Counted from the stretch's first letter, positions 41,733-50,136 are shown. The stretch is DNA of 64,000 nt from Steroidobacteraceae bacterium (GCA_041395505.1 JAWLAG010000001.1:1860001-1924000); one strand, 5' to 3'. Program-made: numbers and translations. The notes: generated by a model from the letters alone, not told the origin.

Positions 41733-41807
41733 AGGCGCGTAGCTCAGTGGTAGAGCACTTCCTTGACATGGAAGTGGTCGGTGGTTCGATCCCACTCGCG
41801 CCTACCA
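41733..41807 (+). tRNA. tRNA-Val (anticodon GAC)
   Basis: A 75-nt cloverleaf: acceptor AGGCGCG/CGCGCCT, D arm GCTCAGTGGTAGAGC, anticodon arm CTTCC-TTGACAT-GGAAG, T arm GGTTCGATCC, discriminator A and encoded CCA. A possible -10 (TAGTAT, 41707-41712) with a GC-rich discriminator lies upstream, but no well-spaced -35 was found. Confidence 0.97.
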
Positions 41808-41827
41808 ATTTCGCGACAGCCTGACCC

Positions 41828-43756
41828 ATGCCTACTGTGACGCTGCCTGATGGCAGCCAACGCCAGTTTCCGAGTCCACCGACGGTTGCCGAAGTCGCTG
41901 CCGCCATCGGCGCAGGGCTTGCCAAGGCCGCGATCGCCGGCCGAGTCGATGGTCAGCTGGTCGACACCAGCCACGCCATCGATCGGGATGCGCATGTCGA
42001 GATTGTCACCGCGAAGGATCCGGTGGCGCTTGAAATCATTCGGCATTCCACGGCACATCTTCTCGCCCAGGCGGTTCAGCAGTTGTTCCCCAAAGCGCAG
42101 GTAACTATCGGCCCTGTGATCGAAGACGGATTCTATTACGACTTTGCCTTCGAACGGCCGTTCACGCCCGAAGACCTCGAGGCCATCGAGAAGCGCATGC
42201 AGGAGCTGGCTGCGGCCGACCTCGTAGTCATGCGCACGGAGATGGCGCGCGATGCCGCCGTGCAGTTCTTCCGCGACAAAGGCGAAATCTATAAAGCCGA
42301 GATCATCGCGGCGATTCCCTCGGGCGAACCGATCAGCCTGTACGGGCAGGGCGACTGGGTCGATCTGTGCCGCGGTCCTCACGTGCCCTCGACCGGATTT
42401 CTGAAGGCATTCAAGTTGATGAAGGTCGCCGGCGCGTATTGGCGCGGCGATTCACGCAACGAAATGCTGCAACGCATCTACGGTACGGCCTGGCTCGACA
42501 AAAAGCAGCTCGAGGCCTATCTGCATCGGCTCGCGGAGGCGGAAAAGCGTGACCATCGGCGCATCGGCCGCGAACTCGACTTGTTCCATATGCAGGAAGA
42601 GGCTCCGGGTGCGGTTTTCTGGCATCCGAAGGGATGGCAGGTCTTCCAGCGCCTGGTCGCGTTCATGCGCGACCGTCAAACTGCGGCCGCCTTCCAGGAG
42701 GTCAATGCGCCGGAACTCATGGACGCGAGCCTGTGGCAGCAATCCGGTCACCTCGAGAAGTTTGGCGAGAACATGTATCTCACCCAGACACCCGACGAGC
42801 GCAAGTACGCGATCAAACCGATGAATTGCCCGGGGCATGTGCAGATATTCCGTCACGGCCTGCGTAGCTACCGCGACCTGCCCATTCGTTTTGCCGAGTT
42901 CGGCAAGGTGCATCGCTACGAGCCGTCAGGTGCCTTGCATGGCTTGATGCGCGTTCGTGCATTCACCCAGGATGACGCGCACGTGTTTTGCACCGAGGAC
43001 CAAATCACGGACGAGTCGGTCGCGGTGACCCGACTTATCCTCGATATCTACCGCGACTTTGGCTTCGACGACGTGGCGATCAAATTCTCCGATCGGCCAC
43101 CACAGCGGGTGGGCGACGATGCTATCTGGGACCGCGCGGAGGCCGCCCTGAAGCAGGCCGCGCGGGCAGCAGGTATCGAATACAGCCACAACCCGGGCGA
43201 GGGCGCGTTCTATGGACCGAAGCTCGAGTTCGTCCTGCGGGACGCAATTGGCCGCGACTGGCAATGCGGTACCTTGCAGGTCGATTTCAACATGCCTGGG
43301 CGCCTCGGGGCCTATTACATCGATGAGGCGAGCCAGAAGCGCACGCCCGTCATGCTGCACCGGGCGATATTCGGCTCGCTGGAGCGGTTCCTGGGCATTC
43401 TGATCGAGCATCATGCCGGGCGCTTGCCAGCCTGGCTGGCGCCGGTGCAGGTCGTCGTCATGAACATCACCGACCGGCAGCAGGGTTACGTCGAAAAAAT
43501 CTCAGATTTTCTTAAAAATCAGGGAGTTCGGGTCGAATCCGACTTGCGTAACGAAAAGGTGGGCTATAAGATTCGCGAACACACGTTGATGCGGGTTCCG
43601 TATCTCGTGATCGCGGGCGACAAGGAAGTGTCTGCCAATCAGGTTTCTGTGCGCTCCCGCAGTGGCAAGGATTTAGGTGCCATGAGTCCCGAAGCATTCG
43701 CTGCGGGACTCAAGGCAGAGGTCGATAGCCGCGGGCGCACGCTTTTGGAGGGTTGA
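41828..43756 (+). CDS. thrS: Threonine-tRNA ligase
   Basis: A 642-residue class II synthetase. Domains in order: TGS (VTLPDGSQRQFPSPPTVAEVAAAIG), the editing domain with HSTAHLLAQAV and YGQGDWVDLCRGPHVPSTG, the catalytic core with MNCPGHV (zinc-binding Cys), RFAEFGKVHRYEPSGALHGL and RDWQCGTLQVDF, and a C-terminal anticodon domain (VQVVVMNITDRQQGYV). The length equals that of E. coli ThrS. It leads the thrS-infC-rpmI-rplT-pheS-pheT-ihfA block. No leader-like thrS operator structure could be judged, as the tRNA-Val ends only 20 bp upstream. Confidence 0.98.
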   Translation: MPTVTLPDGSQRQFPSPPTVAEVAAAIGAGLAKAAIAGRVDGQLVDTSHAIDRDAHVEIVTAKDPVALEIIRHSTAHLLAQAVQQLFPKAQVTIGPVIEDGFYYDFAFERPFTPEDLEAIEKRMQELAAADLVVMRTEMARDAAVQFFRDKGEIYKAEIIAAIPSGEPISLYGQGDWVDLCRGPHVPSTGFLKAFKLMKVAGAYWRGDSRNEMLQRIYGTAWLDKKQLEAYLHRLAEAEKRDHRRIGRELDLFHMQEEAPGAVFWHPKGWQVFQRLVAFMRDRQTAAAFQEVNAPELMDASLWQQSGHLEKFGENMYLTQTPDERKYAIKPMNCPGHVQIFRHGLRSYRDLPIRFAEFGKVHRYEPSGALHGLMRVRAFTQDDAHVFCTEDQITDESVAVTRLILDIYRDFGFDDVAIKFSDRPPQRVGDDAIWDRAEAALKQAARAAGIEYSHNPGEGAFYGPKLEFVLRDAIGRDWQCGTLQVDFNMPGRLGAYYIDEASQKRTPVMLHRAIFGSLERFLGILIEHHAGRLPAWLAPVQVVVMNITDRQQGYVEKISDFLKNQGVRVESDLRNEKVGYKIREHTLMRVPYLVIAGDKEVSANQVSVRSRSGKDLGAMSPEAFAAGLKAEVDSRGRTLLEG

Positions 43757-43759
43757 TTT

Positions 43760-44281
43760 ATCGCCATAGCAGCCAAGCGCGTCCGTCGCAATGAGGAAAT
43801 CACTGCGCCGAAAGTGCGCGTGATAGGAGCCGACGGATCGCAGGCCGGTGTCATGAGTCGGTTTGAGGCACTTGATCTCGCATACAACGCGAGCCTGGAT
43901 CTGGTCGAAGTGTCGCCGACCGCTGAGCCGCCCGTAGTGCGCATCATGGACTACGGAAAGTTCCTGTTCGAGCAGAACAAGAAAGCGCATTCGGCAAAGC
44001 GCAAGCAGAAACAGATCCAGGTGAAGGAAATCAAGTTCCGTCCCGGGACGGAGGAAGCGGACTACCAGGTGAAATTGCGTAACCTGATTCGCTTCCTGAC
44101 AGAGGGCGACAAGGCCAAGGTAACGTTACGCTACCGCGGCCGCGAGATGGCGCACCAGGAAATTGGTCGTAAACTTCTCGGTCGCGTCGAGACGGATTTG
44201 GCACCGCATGCGGTGGTTGAACAGACTCCGTCCATGGAGGGGCGGCAGATGGTCATGGTGTTCGCACCCAAGAAGAAGTAG
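43760..44281 (+). CDS. infC: Translation initiation factor IF-3 with non-canonical AUC start
   Basis: A 173-residue IF-3, with the N-domain from RVRRNEEITAPKVRVIGADG, the signature ISRFEALDLAYNASLDLVEV-like segment, RIMDYGKFLFEQ, the basic linker and C-domain IQVKEIKFRPGTEEADYQ, RYRGREMAHQEIG. No ATG, GTG or TTG fits the true N-terminus; a GTG at 43814 would remove conserved residues. ATC at 43760 has GGAGGG seven bases upstream, just after the thrS stop, and gives MAIAAKRVRRNEEI. infC commonly uses AUU/AUC/AUA starts so that IF-3 represses its own translation. ATA at 43766 is a second possibility. Confidence 0.93.
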   Translation: MAIAAKRVRRNEEITAPKVRVIGADGSQAGVMSRFEALDLAYNASLDLVEVSPTAEPPVVRIMDYGKFLFEQNKKAHSAKRKQKQIQVKEIKFRPGTEEADYQVKLRNLIRFLTEGDKAKVTLRYRGREMAHQEIGRKLLGRVETDLAPHAVVEQTPSMEGRQMVMVFAPKKK

Positions 44282-44290
44282 TCGATACAA

Positions 44291-44337
44291 GCTGCTCCTT
44301 TGCAGCAAAACCCGCCCGTAGCGAGCACATATGTGCT
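44291..44337 (+). promoter_or_regulatory. infC-rpmI leader with hairpin and palindrome
   Basis: The 90-bp gap before rpmI holds GCTGC/GCAGC (44291-44306, 6-nt loop) followed by AAAA, and a perfect 14-bp palindrome AGCACATATGTGCT (44324-44337). In E. coli and Bacillus ribosomal protein L20 represses this operon through RNA structure in this place; whether these elements form such an operator is inference. Confidence 0.4.
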
Positions 44338-44371
44338 TTGTGATCGGAGCATACGAAGTGGAGTTGAAGAA

Positions 44372-44572
44372 ATGCCCAAGTTGAAGACCAACCGGGCCGC
44401 GGCCAAGCGTTTTCGCAAGACGGCCAAAGGCTACAAACGGTACGCGTCGAATCGCCGCCACAATCTCGGCCACAAGGATTCCAAGCGCAAGCGACATTTG
44501 CGCTCGGGTGGGTCCTCGCTGGTCCATGAGAGCGACGTCGGTCGTCTCGATCAGCTGCTACCAAACGCCTGA
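44372..44572 (+). CDS. rpmI: 50S ribosomal protein L35
   Basis: A 66-residue basic protein: PKLKTNRAAAKRFRKTAKGYKRY, then NRRHNLGHKDSKRKRHLR and a C-terminal LDQLLPNA. The ATG at 44372 has GTGGAGTTG upstream and matches the family start MPKLKT; an in-frame ATG at 44300 would add a leader covering the palindrome. It lies between infC and rplT as in most bacteria. Confidence 0.97.
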   Translation: MPKLKTNRAAAKRFRKTAKGYKRYASNRRHNLGHKDSKRKRHLRSGGSSLVHESDVGRLDQLLPNA

Positions 44573-44595
44573 GAAACCGCCGGGAGTAAACGACA

Positions 44596-44964
44596 ATGGC
44601 AAGAGTCAAACGTGGTGTCACGGCGGGTCGCCGTCACAAGAAGGTCCTCGGCAAAGCCAAGGGCTACTACAACGCGCGACGCAAGGTATTTCGCGCGGCA
44701 AAACAGGCCGTCATCAAGGCGGGGCAGTACGCCTACCGCGACCGGCGAGCCAAGAAGCGCGATTTTCGCGCCCTGTGGATCGCCCGCATCAATGCTGCGG
44801 CGCGTGAACACGGTCTATCCTACAGCCGTATCATCAATGGCCTGAAGAAAGCGGGCATCGAGATCGACCGCAAGATGCTCGCCGACATCGCAGTGAACGA
44901 TGCCGAGGCTTTTGGTGCCATCGCGGCACAAGCCAAGGCGGCGCTGGGTGCGTCTGCAGGTTGA
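44596..44964 (+). CDS. rplT: 50S ribosomal protein L20
   Basis: A 122-residue protein: ARVKRGVTAGRRHKKVLGKAKGYYNARRKVFRAAKQAVIKAGQYAYRDRR in the extended N-terminal arm and FRALWIARINAAAREHGLSYSRIINGLKKAGIEIDRKMLAD in the globular domain. It is needed early in large-subunit assembly and is the known autogenous repressor of rpmI-rplT in other bacteria. A GAG-containing ribosome-binding site precedes the ATG. Confidence 0.98.
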   Translation: MARVKRGVTAGRRHKKVLGKAKGYYNARRKVFRAAKQAVIKAGQYAYRDRRAKKRDFRALWIARINAAAREHGLSYSRIINGLKKAGIEIDRKMLADIAVNDAEAFGAIAAQAKAALGASAG

Positions 44965-44977
44965 GTAATGGGCAGTG

Positions 44978-45005
44978 GCGCCGCGGGCCACCGTGCCGGC
45001 GGCGC
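44978..45005 (+). promoter_or_regulatory. Hairpin between rplT and pheS
   Basis: GCGCCGC (44978-44984) and GCGGCGC (44999-45005) can pair around a 14-nt loop that contains a further GGC/GCC pair. It ends 11 bp before the chosen pheS ATG and could limit pheS translation or act as a pause site. No T-tract and no obvious leader peptide with Phe codons is visible. Confidence 0.4.
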
Positions 45006-45016
45006 TTCCCTGCCAA

Positions 45017-46054
45017 ATGCAGATGACTTCAGGGAGCAACGTAACGCGGTTGCAGGGTGAGGCACTTGCTGCTGTTGCGGCCAGTGCGGATGCGGCTGCA
45101 CTCGAGCAGGTGCGGGTTGAGTGGCTCGGCAAGAAAGGGCGGTTGACCGAACAGCTCAAAGCGCTGGGCGAACTTCCCGCCGAGCAACGACCCTCGGCCG
45201 GACAGGCCATCAACGAGGCCAAAGCCAAGGTTCAGGCGGCCATCGAAACCCGGCGTGAGCAGCTGCGGCGGACCGAAATGGCCGCCGCACTGGCGGCGGA
45301 TCGATTCGACATCAGCCAGGCGGGGCGGGGTGACAAGCCAGGCAGTATCCATCCAATTACCCGTGCGCGTCTGCGCATCGAGCGCATTTTTCGCAGCGCC
45401 GGATTCCAGATTGCCACAGGCCCGGAGATCGAAGACGACTTCCACAATTTTGAAGCCCTGAATATTCCGGCGGAACATCCGGCGCGCGCCATGCACGATA
45501 CCTTCTATTTTGCAGATGGGCGTCTGTTGCGCACGCACACCTCGCCAGTGCAGATTCGCGCGCTGCGTGATGCGCAATTGCCGGTCGCGCTCATTGCACC
45601 GGGCCGTGTCTACCGGTGCGACAACGACATGACGCACTCGCCAATGTTCCACCAGGTCGAGGGTCTAGTCGTCGGCGATGGTGTCAGCTTCGCCAATCTG
45701 AAAGCCTGTCTGCACGGCTTCGTGCAGGCTTTCTTCGAGAAGGACCTGCGGATTCGCCTGCGGCCATCGTATTTTCCTTTCACGGAGCCGTCCGCTGAAC
45801 TCGATATGTCCTGCCTGTTCTGCGACGGTAGCGGCTGCCGTGTTTGCAAGCACACGGGATGGATCGAAGTCGCAGGTTGCGGCATGGTCCATCCCGCAGT
45901 TCTGCAAGCCTGCGCGGTCGATTCTGAACGCTACACCGGATATGCATTCGGGATGGGCATCGAGCGCTTGGCCATGCTGCGCTATGGCGTCGATGACCTG
46001 CGGTTGTTCTTCGAAAACGATCTGCGCGTTCTCGATCAGTTCGGAGTCTGGTGA
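45017..46054 (+). CDS. pheS: Phenylalanine-tRNA ligase subunit alpha
   Basis: A 345-residue class II synthetase subunit. An N-terminal coiled coil (LEQVRVEWLGKKGRLTEQLKALGELP) binds tRNA; the catalytic domain shows HPITRARLRIERIFRSAGF, GPEIEDDFHNFEALNIPAEHPAR, DTFYF, LRTHTSPVQIR and the C-terminal GMGIERLAMLRYGVDDLRLFFENDLR. Candidate starts are ATG 45017, ATG 45023 and GTG 44975; 45017 best fits family length (E. coli 327) and keeps the upstream hairpin outside the gene. The 3' end overlaps pheT by 4 bp. Confidence 0.96.
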   Translation: MQMTSGSNVTRLQGEALAAVAASADAAALEQVRVEWLGKKGRLTEQLKALGELPAEQRPSAGQAINEAKAKVQAAIETRREQLRRTEMAAALAADRFDISQAGRGDKPGSIHPITRARLRIERIFRSAGFQIATGPEIEDDFHNFEALNIPAEHPARAMHDTFYFADGRLLRTHTSPVQIRALRDAQLPVALIAPGRVYRCDNDMTHSPMFHQVEGLVVGDGVSFANLKACLHGFVQAFFEKDLRIRLRPSYFPFTEPSAELDMSCLFCDGSGCRVCKHTGWIEVAGCGMVHPAVLQACAVDSERYTGYAFGMGIERLAMLRYGVDDLRLFFENDLRVLDQFGVW

Positions 46055-48444
46055 CTATGCGGGTGCCCCTCGACTGGCTGCGTGAATGGGTCGAGATCGG
46101 GCTGCCGGCGGCCGATCTGGGTGCGCGCCTGTCCATGATCGGATTCGAACTCGAAGCGCTGGATCTGGCCGCGCCGGCGTTCACGGGCGTAGTCGTGGCG
46201 CAAATCACCAATACCGCCAATCATCCGAATGCCGACAAGCTGAAAATCTGCGAGGTCGACAGTGGCGATGGTAGTGCACTGCATATCGTTTGCGGTGCGG
46301 CCAACGCCAGGGCGGGGCTCAAGGTTGCGCTCGCACGAGTGGGGGCGCAATTGCCGGGAGGCGTGCAAATCAAGTCGGCAAAGCTTCGTGGTTCGCCTTC
46401 CGAGGGCATGCTTTGCTCCCCTCGCGAGTTGGGGCTTGGTGACAAACCGGACGGGATCATCGAGCTCGATGCCGAAGCGCCGCTCGGCATGGACCTACGT
46501 CAATTCCTGGGTCTGGATGAATCGATACTGGAATTGGCAATCACGCCCAACCGAGGTGATGCCATGTCCGTGCTTGGCGTGGCACGCGAAGTTGCCGCCA
46601 TGCTGGATGCGACTCTGCGCGGACCCAGCCTGGGCAAGATTCGCCCGACCTCAGATGAGCGCCTCGACATCAGACTGTCGGTGCCTGAGGCAGCACCACG
46701 TTTCGTAGGGCGATTATTTCGCGGATTGGACAATTCGCGACCCTCCCCAGGTTGGCTCAGGGAGCGGCTGCGACGTGCAGGGCTACGCAGTGTTAGCCCA
46801 ATCGTCGATGTCACGAACTATGTGCTACTCGAGCTCGGTCAGCCCATGCATGCCTATGATCGACGCAAGCTTACCGGTGGCGTCGACGTGCGGATGGCTC
46901 GCGCGGGCGAGAAACTCGAGCTTTTGAATGGTCAGACGGTCGAGCTCGCTGCGGACATGACGGTCATCGCCGATCAAGCCGGTGCAGTGGGTCTTGCGGG
47001 CATCATGGGCGGAGCTCGCACCGCAGTGTCGTCCAGCACAACCGACGTCTTAATCGAGGTGGCGTATTTTTCGCCGCAGGCGATTGCAGGCCGTGGCCGC
47101 CGGCTGGGGCTGGTCACAGATGCCAGCCAGCGGTTCGAACGTGGTGTCGATCCGACGGGCCAGGAACGTGCAATAGAGCGCGCGAGCGGACTTCTGCTCG
47201 CGATTGCGGGTGGAGAATGTGGTCCGGTGCTGTGCGCTGAGAGCATCGAACACCTGCCTAGACGCCCCGCTGTGCCGTTGCGGCGCAGCAGGCTGCGCCG
47301 CCTGCTTGGCGCCGAGATTGATGATCGGGATGTAACGCGCATTCTTGCGGCACTGGGCATGCAGGTGGTCGAAAGCGGGGACGGCTGGCAGGTCGCTCCT
47401 CCAGCGCATCGATTCGACGTAACCATCGAAGCCGATCTGATCGAGGAGTGTGCGCGCCTGCGTGGTTACGAGCGAATCGCCGAGGAGGCGCGTCTGGCGC
47501 CGCAGGTCTTCGCGCGAGTACCGGAAGACCGGCCCGGAGAGAGTGCGATTCTCCAGGCGCTGGCTGCACGCGGATACCACGAATGCGTTACCTACGCTTT
47601 TGTCGACTCGACCCGACAGAGCGATTTGTTCCCTGACGGCAACCCGATTCGATTGGTCAATCCCATCGCAAGCGATCTCGACGTCATGAGGGGTTCGCTC
47701 TGGCCTGGCTTGCTCACCACAGCACTCAGCAATCTGCGCAGGCAGATTGCGAGCATCCGGCTATTCGAAAAAGGCATTACGTTCAAACGCGACAACTCCG
47801 GTGGTGTGATCGAAACCGAGACCCTGGCGTTGCTTCTGACCGGTCCGCGGCACGATGAACGTTGGGATCTCGGCACCGATCGGGCAGTGGCGGATTTCTT
47901 TGACATCAAGGCCGAATACGAATGGCTGGCGCAACAAAGCGGCGAACTGGACTCGTTCTCGATCGAACCGGCAGGGCTTGCCTGCCTGCATCCGCATCGT
48001 AGTGCGCGCATTCTGCGTGCTGGCGCGGAAATTGGCTGGATCGGTGAGCTACACCCGAATGTCGCAGTGTCGACGGAATTTACACATCCAGTACTGCTGC
48101 TCGAGGTCGATTTTGACGCCATGACGCGCAGTGTTTTGCCGAAATTCACTGCCGTATCGCGTTATCCACAGGTCCGCCGCGATCTTGCTGTGGTCGTGGA
48201 TGAAACTACTCCTATGAGCAAGTTGCGCGAAGGTGTAATCTCGGCATCTTCAAGCCTGCTGCGAGATCTCCGCGTTTTCGACATTTATCGAGGCCCAGGC
48301 ATCGAAAAAGGTCGAAAAAGCGTCGCTTTCGGCTTGATTTTTCAGGATAATTCTCGCACGCTCACAGACGAGGATGTTGACGCTGCCATCGCCGCCATCC
48401 GACACGAGCTGTGTGCAAAATTCGGTGCGAAAATAAGAGAATAA
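46051..48444 (+). CDS. pheT: Phenylalanine-tRNA ligase subunit beta
   Basis: A 797-residue subunit. It begins VPLDWLREWVEIGLPAADLGARLSMIGFELE, has the EMAP-like tRNA-binding domain (VVVAQITNTANHPNADKLKICEV), the B3/B4 editing region (TNYVLLELGQPMHAYDRRKL), B5 domain and the C-terminal anticodon-recognition domain (FTAVSRYPQVRRDLAVVVDETTP). Start GTG 46051 overlaps pheS; ATG 46057 is two codons inside. ihfA follows after 4 bp, so ihfA is read with this operon as in E. coli. Confidence 0.98.
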   Translation: MTMRVPLDWLREWVEIGLPAADLGARLSMIGFELEALDLAAPAFTGVVVAQITNTANHPNADKLKICEVDSGDGSALHIVCGAANARAGLKVALARVGAQLPGGVQIKSAKLRGSPSEGMLCSPRELGLGDKPDGIIELDAEAPLGMDLRQFLGLDESILELAITPNRGDAMSVLGVAREVAAMLDATLRGPSLGKIRPTSDERLDIRLSVPEAAPRFVGRLFRGLDNSRPSPGWLRERLRRAGLRSVSPIVDVTNYVLLELGQPMHAYDRRKLTGGVDVRMARAGEKLELLNGQTVELAADMTVIADQAGAVGLAGIMGGARTAVSSSTTDVLIEVAYFSPQAIAGRGRRLGLVTDASQRFERGVDPTGQERAIERASGLLLAIAGGECGPVLCAESIEHLPRRPAVPLRRSRLRRLLGAEIDDRDVTRILAALGMQVVESGDGWQVAPPAHRFDVTIEADLIEECARLRGYERIAEEARLAPQVFARVPEDRPGESAILQALAARGYHECVTYAFVDSTRQSDLFPDGNPIRLVNPIASDLDVMRGSLWPGLLTTALSNLRRQIASIRLFEKGITFKRDNSGGVIETETLALLLTGPRHDERWDLGTDRAVADFFDIKAEYEWLAQQSGELDSFSIEPAGLACLHPHRSARILRAGAEIGWIGELHPNVAVSTEFTHPVLLLEVDFDAMTRSVLPKFTAVSRYPQVRRDLAVVVDETTPMSKLREGVISASSSLLRDLRVFDIYRGPGIEKGRKSVAFGLIFQDNSRTLTDEDVDAAIAAIRHELCAKFGAKIRE

Positions 48445-48448
48445 CGAA

Positions 48449-48748
48449 ATGGCATTGACGAAAGCTGAGATGGCCGAAGCGTTGTTCAATCAGCTTGGAT
48501 TGAACAAACGCGAAGCGCGCGAACTGGTAGATATGTTTTTCGAGGAAGTGCGCACGGCGTTGTCGAACGGGGAGCAGGTCAAATTGTCCGGGTTTGGAAA
48601 CTTCGATCTGCGAGACAAGAATCAGCGGCCTGGCCGCAATCCGAAGACGGGTGAGGAAATTCCAATCAGCGCAAGACGCGTGGTGACTTTCCGTCCGGGC
48701 CAGAAGCTGAAAGCGCGGGTCGAGGCGTATGCTGGAAGCAAAGAATAA
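48449..48748 (+). CDS. ihfA: Integration host factor subunit alpha
   Basis: A 99-residue HU/IHF-family protein: ALTKAEMAEALFNQLGLNKREARELVDMFFEEV, then VKLSGFGNFDLRDKNQRPGRNPKTGEEIPI with the DNA-intercalating proline in RNPKTG, and RRVVTFRPGQKLKARVE. The position after pheT identifies the alpha subunit. With ihfB at 34 kb the whole heterodimer is encoded here. The 3' end overlaps the merR-type gene by 20 bp. Confidence 0.98.
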   Translation: MALTKAEMAEALFNQLGLNKREARELVDMFFEEVRTALSNGEQVKLSGFGNFDLRDKNQRPGRNPKTGEEIPISARRVVTFRPGQKLKARVEAYAGSKE

Positions 48749-49085
48749 CGACGAATTACCACCGATTCCGGGCAAACGCTACTTCACCATCGGAGAAGTG
48801 AGCGACTTGTGCGGTGTGAAGCCGCACGTATTGCGCTATTGGGAGCAGGAATTCCCGCAGCTCAAACCGGTAAAACGTCGCGGCAATCGCCGCTACTATC
48901 AGCGCCAGGACGTGATTGTCATCCGGCAGATCCGCAGTCTGCTGTACGAACAGGGGTTCACCATTGGCGGCGCTCGCAACAAGCTCAATGGCGACGACGC
49001 CCGCACAGACGTAACGCAAGCCCAGCAGATCGTGCGCCAGGTTCGCACGGAACTCGACGATATCCTCAAGATCCTGCGTCGTTGA
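48729..49085 (+). CDS. MerR-family transcriptional regulator (ihfA-linked)
   Basis: A 118-residue short MerR-type protein: winged helix-turn-helix RYFTIGEVSDLCGVKPHVLRYWEQEFPQLKPVKRRGNRRYYQRQDVIVIRQIRSLLYEQGFTI-like order, then a short helix (VTQAQQIVRQVRTELDDILKILRR). It lacks a long effector domain and metal-binding cysteines. A MerR gene of this sort is commonly found after ihfA in Pseudomonas and relatives; its targets are unknown. Confidence 0.93.
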   Translation: MLEAKNNDELPPIPGKRYFTIGEVSDLCGVKPHVLRYWEQEFPQLKPVKRRGNRRYYQRQDVIVIRQIRSLLYEQGFTIGGARNKLNGDDARTDVTQAQQIVRQVRTELDDILKILRR

Positions 49086-49092
49086 CGTTACT

Positions 49093-49111
49093 GCCGACGC
49101 TTGGTGTCGGC
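49093..49111 (+). terminator. Small hairpin after the merR-type gene
   Basis: GCCGAC and GTCGGC pair around a 7-nt loop, 7 bp after the stop codon. There is no T-tract. It may end the thrS-to-merR transcript or simply separate it from the tRNA-Pro gene. Confidence 0.35.
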
Positions 49112-49137
49112 GGATTGGGAGTACTATGTCCATCGGT

Positions 49138-49214
49138 CGGAGCGTGGCGCAGCCTGGTAGCGCACTTGCATGGGGTGCAAGGGGTCCCGAGTTCGAATCT
49201 CGGCGCTCCGACCA
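49138..49214 (+). tRNA. tRNA-Pro (anticodon GGG)
   Basis: A 77-nt cloverleaf: acceptor CGGAGCG/CGCTCCG, D arm GGCGCAGCCTGGTAGCGC, anticodon arm CTTGC-ATGGGGT-GCAAG, T arm GAGTTCGAATC, discriminator A and encoded CCA. A TACTAT (49122-49127) just upstream is a plausible -10. Confidence 0.97.
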
Positions 49215-49254
49215 AATATCCAAACGCAGGTAAATCCGCACGGAATTCCTGCCG

Positions 49255-49830
49255 TTATCTGTAAACAACGACGTTATCGATTTCGCTCTCAGTCAGACCG
49301 GGCAAGCCATCAATGCTGGTGAGATTGTTGCGTTTCAAATAGGACCGCAGCGCCGCGTCGGACGTGCGCGATAAGTATGTGTCGCTGTCCTCGCGCGACT
49401 GCAGAAAATTCATCAATGGCACGCCGTATCCGCAGGAGCTGGCCACGCGCTCCACCTGAATACGCATGACGGCCCTGGTGGTGCCACTGCGGGGAAATAG
49501 CTCCAGATAGGACCGGAATTCCCGATGTGTCGGTTCCAGTACCTCACCTCGACCATGTACGCGCACGATTAGGGGCGACCCTTCAAAGGCACACGCCATG
49601 ATGACGATGCGATGGTTTTCGCGCACGTGTGCGATCGTCTCGACGCCAGAGCCTGCGCCATCGCGATAGATGACCTGTCGCGGACTGACCACACGCAGGG
49701 AATTGCCACCCTTCGGCGACAGGTTGACGAAGCCGTCAGCGGCGAGCGGCGCGCTGGCTACGAAAAAAAGTGGCTGAATCTCAAGCCAAGCTCGCAAACC
49801 GTCGTCAATTTCCTGCAATACCTGTCCCAT
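49255..49830 (-). CDS. Pyridoxamine 5'-phosphate oxidase-family FMN protein
   Basis: A 191-residue protein with a split-barrel FMN-binding fold: IQPLFFVASAPLAADGFVNLSPKGGNSLRVVSP, then YRDGAGSGVETIAHVRENHRIVIMACAFEGSPLIVRVHGRGEVL, and a late VERVASSCGYGVPLMNF segment. This subfamily is common and lacks a defined substrate; it is not PdxH itself. GAGGG lies just upstream of the ATG at 49830; the frame stays open much further upstream but that stretch is the antisense of the neighbouring genes. It is divergent from the FmdB-like gene with only 39 bp between starts. Confidence 0.85.
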   Translation of the reverse strand: MGQVLQEIDDGLRAWLEIQPLFFVASAPLAADGFVNLSPKGGNSLRVVSPRQVIYRDGAGSGVETIAHVRENHRIVIMACAFEGSPLIVRVHGRGEVLEPTHREFRSYLELFPRSGTTRAVMRIQVERVASSCGYGVPLMNFLQSREDSDTYLSRTSDAALRSYLKRNNLTSIDGLPGLTESEIDNVVVYR

Positions 49831-49869
49831 GGCATACCCTCGCTTGTCTGGTTTCCATATAATCTGCCG

Positions 49870-50136
49870 ATGCCAACCTACGAATACCACTGTTCTGCCA
49901 ACGACCGCACCGTGGAAGTGCGGCACGCGATGGCCGAGATCCTCACCAATTGGGGAGCACTCTGTGAGCGCGCCGGCCTGGATCCGGGTCCGACACCTGC
50001 CGCCGCGCCGGTGGTCAAATTGATCAGCGCAAGCGCGGTTCTGTGCGGTGCAGGAGCATCGAATGGCAGTCTGCCAGCGTCCTGCGACATGGGGCAGGCA
50101 TGTTGTGGTGGCGGCTGCGGCCAGCCAGCGAACTGA
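49870..50136 (+). CDS. FmdB-like small protein with cysteine-rich tail
   Basis: An 88-residue protein that starts PTYEYHC like the FmdB zinc-ribbon family, but the usual second cysteine of the first CxxC is missing (CSAN). The middle part (EVRHAMAEILTNWGALCERAGLDPG, PVVKLISASAVLCG) keeps the family's hydrophobic pattern and the tail ends in CDMGQACCGGGCGQ, a cysteine/glycine cluster that could bind metal. The function is unknown; FmdB proteins are often called regulators without proof. It precedes the hydroxyproline-type genes by 50 bp. Confidence 0.75.
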   Translation: MPTYEYHCSANDRTVEVRHAMAEILTNWGALCERAGLDPGPTPAAAPVVKLISASAVLCGAGASNGSLPASCDMGQACCGGGCGQPAN

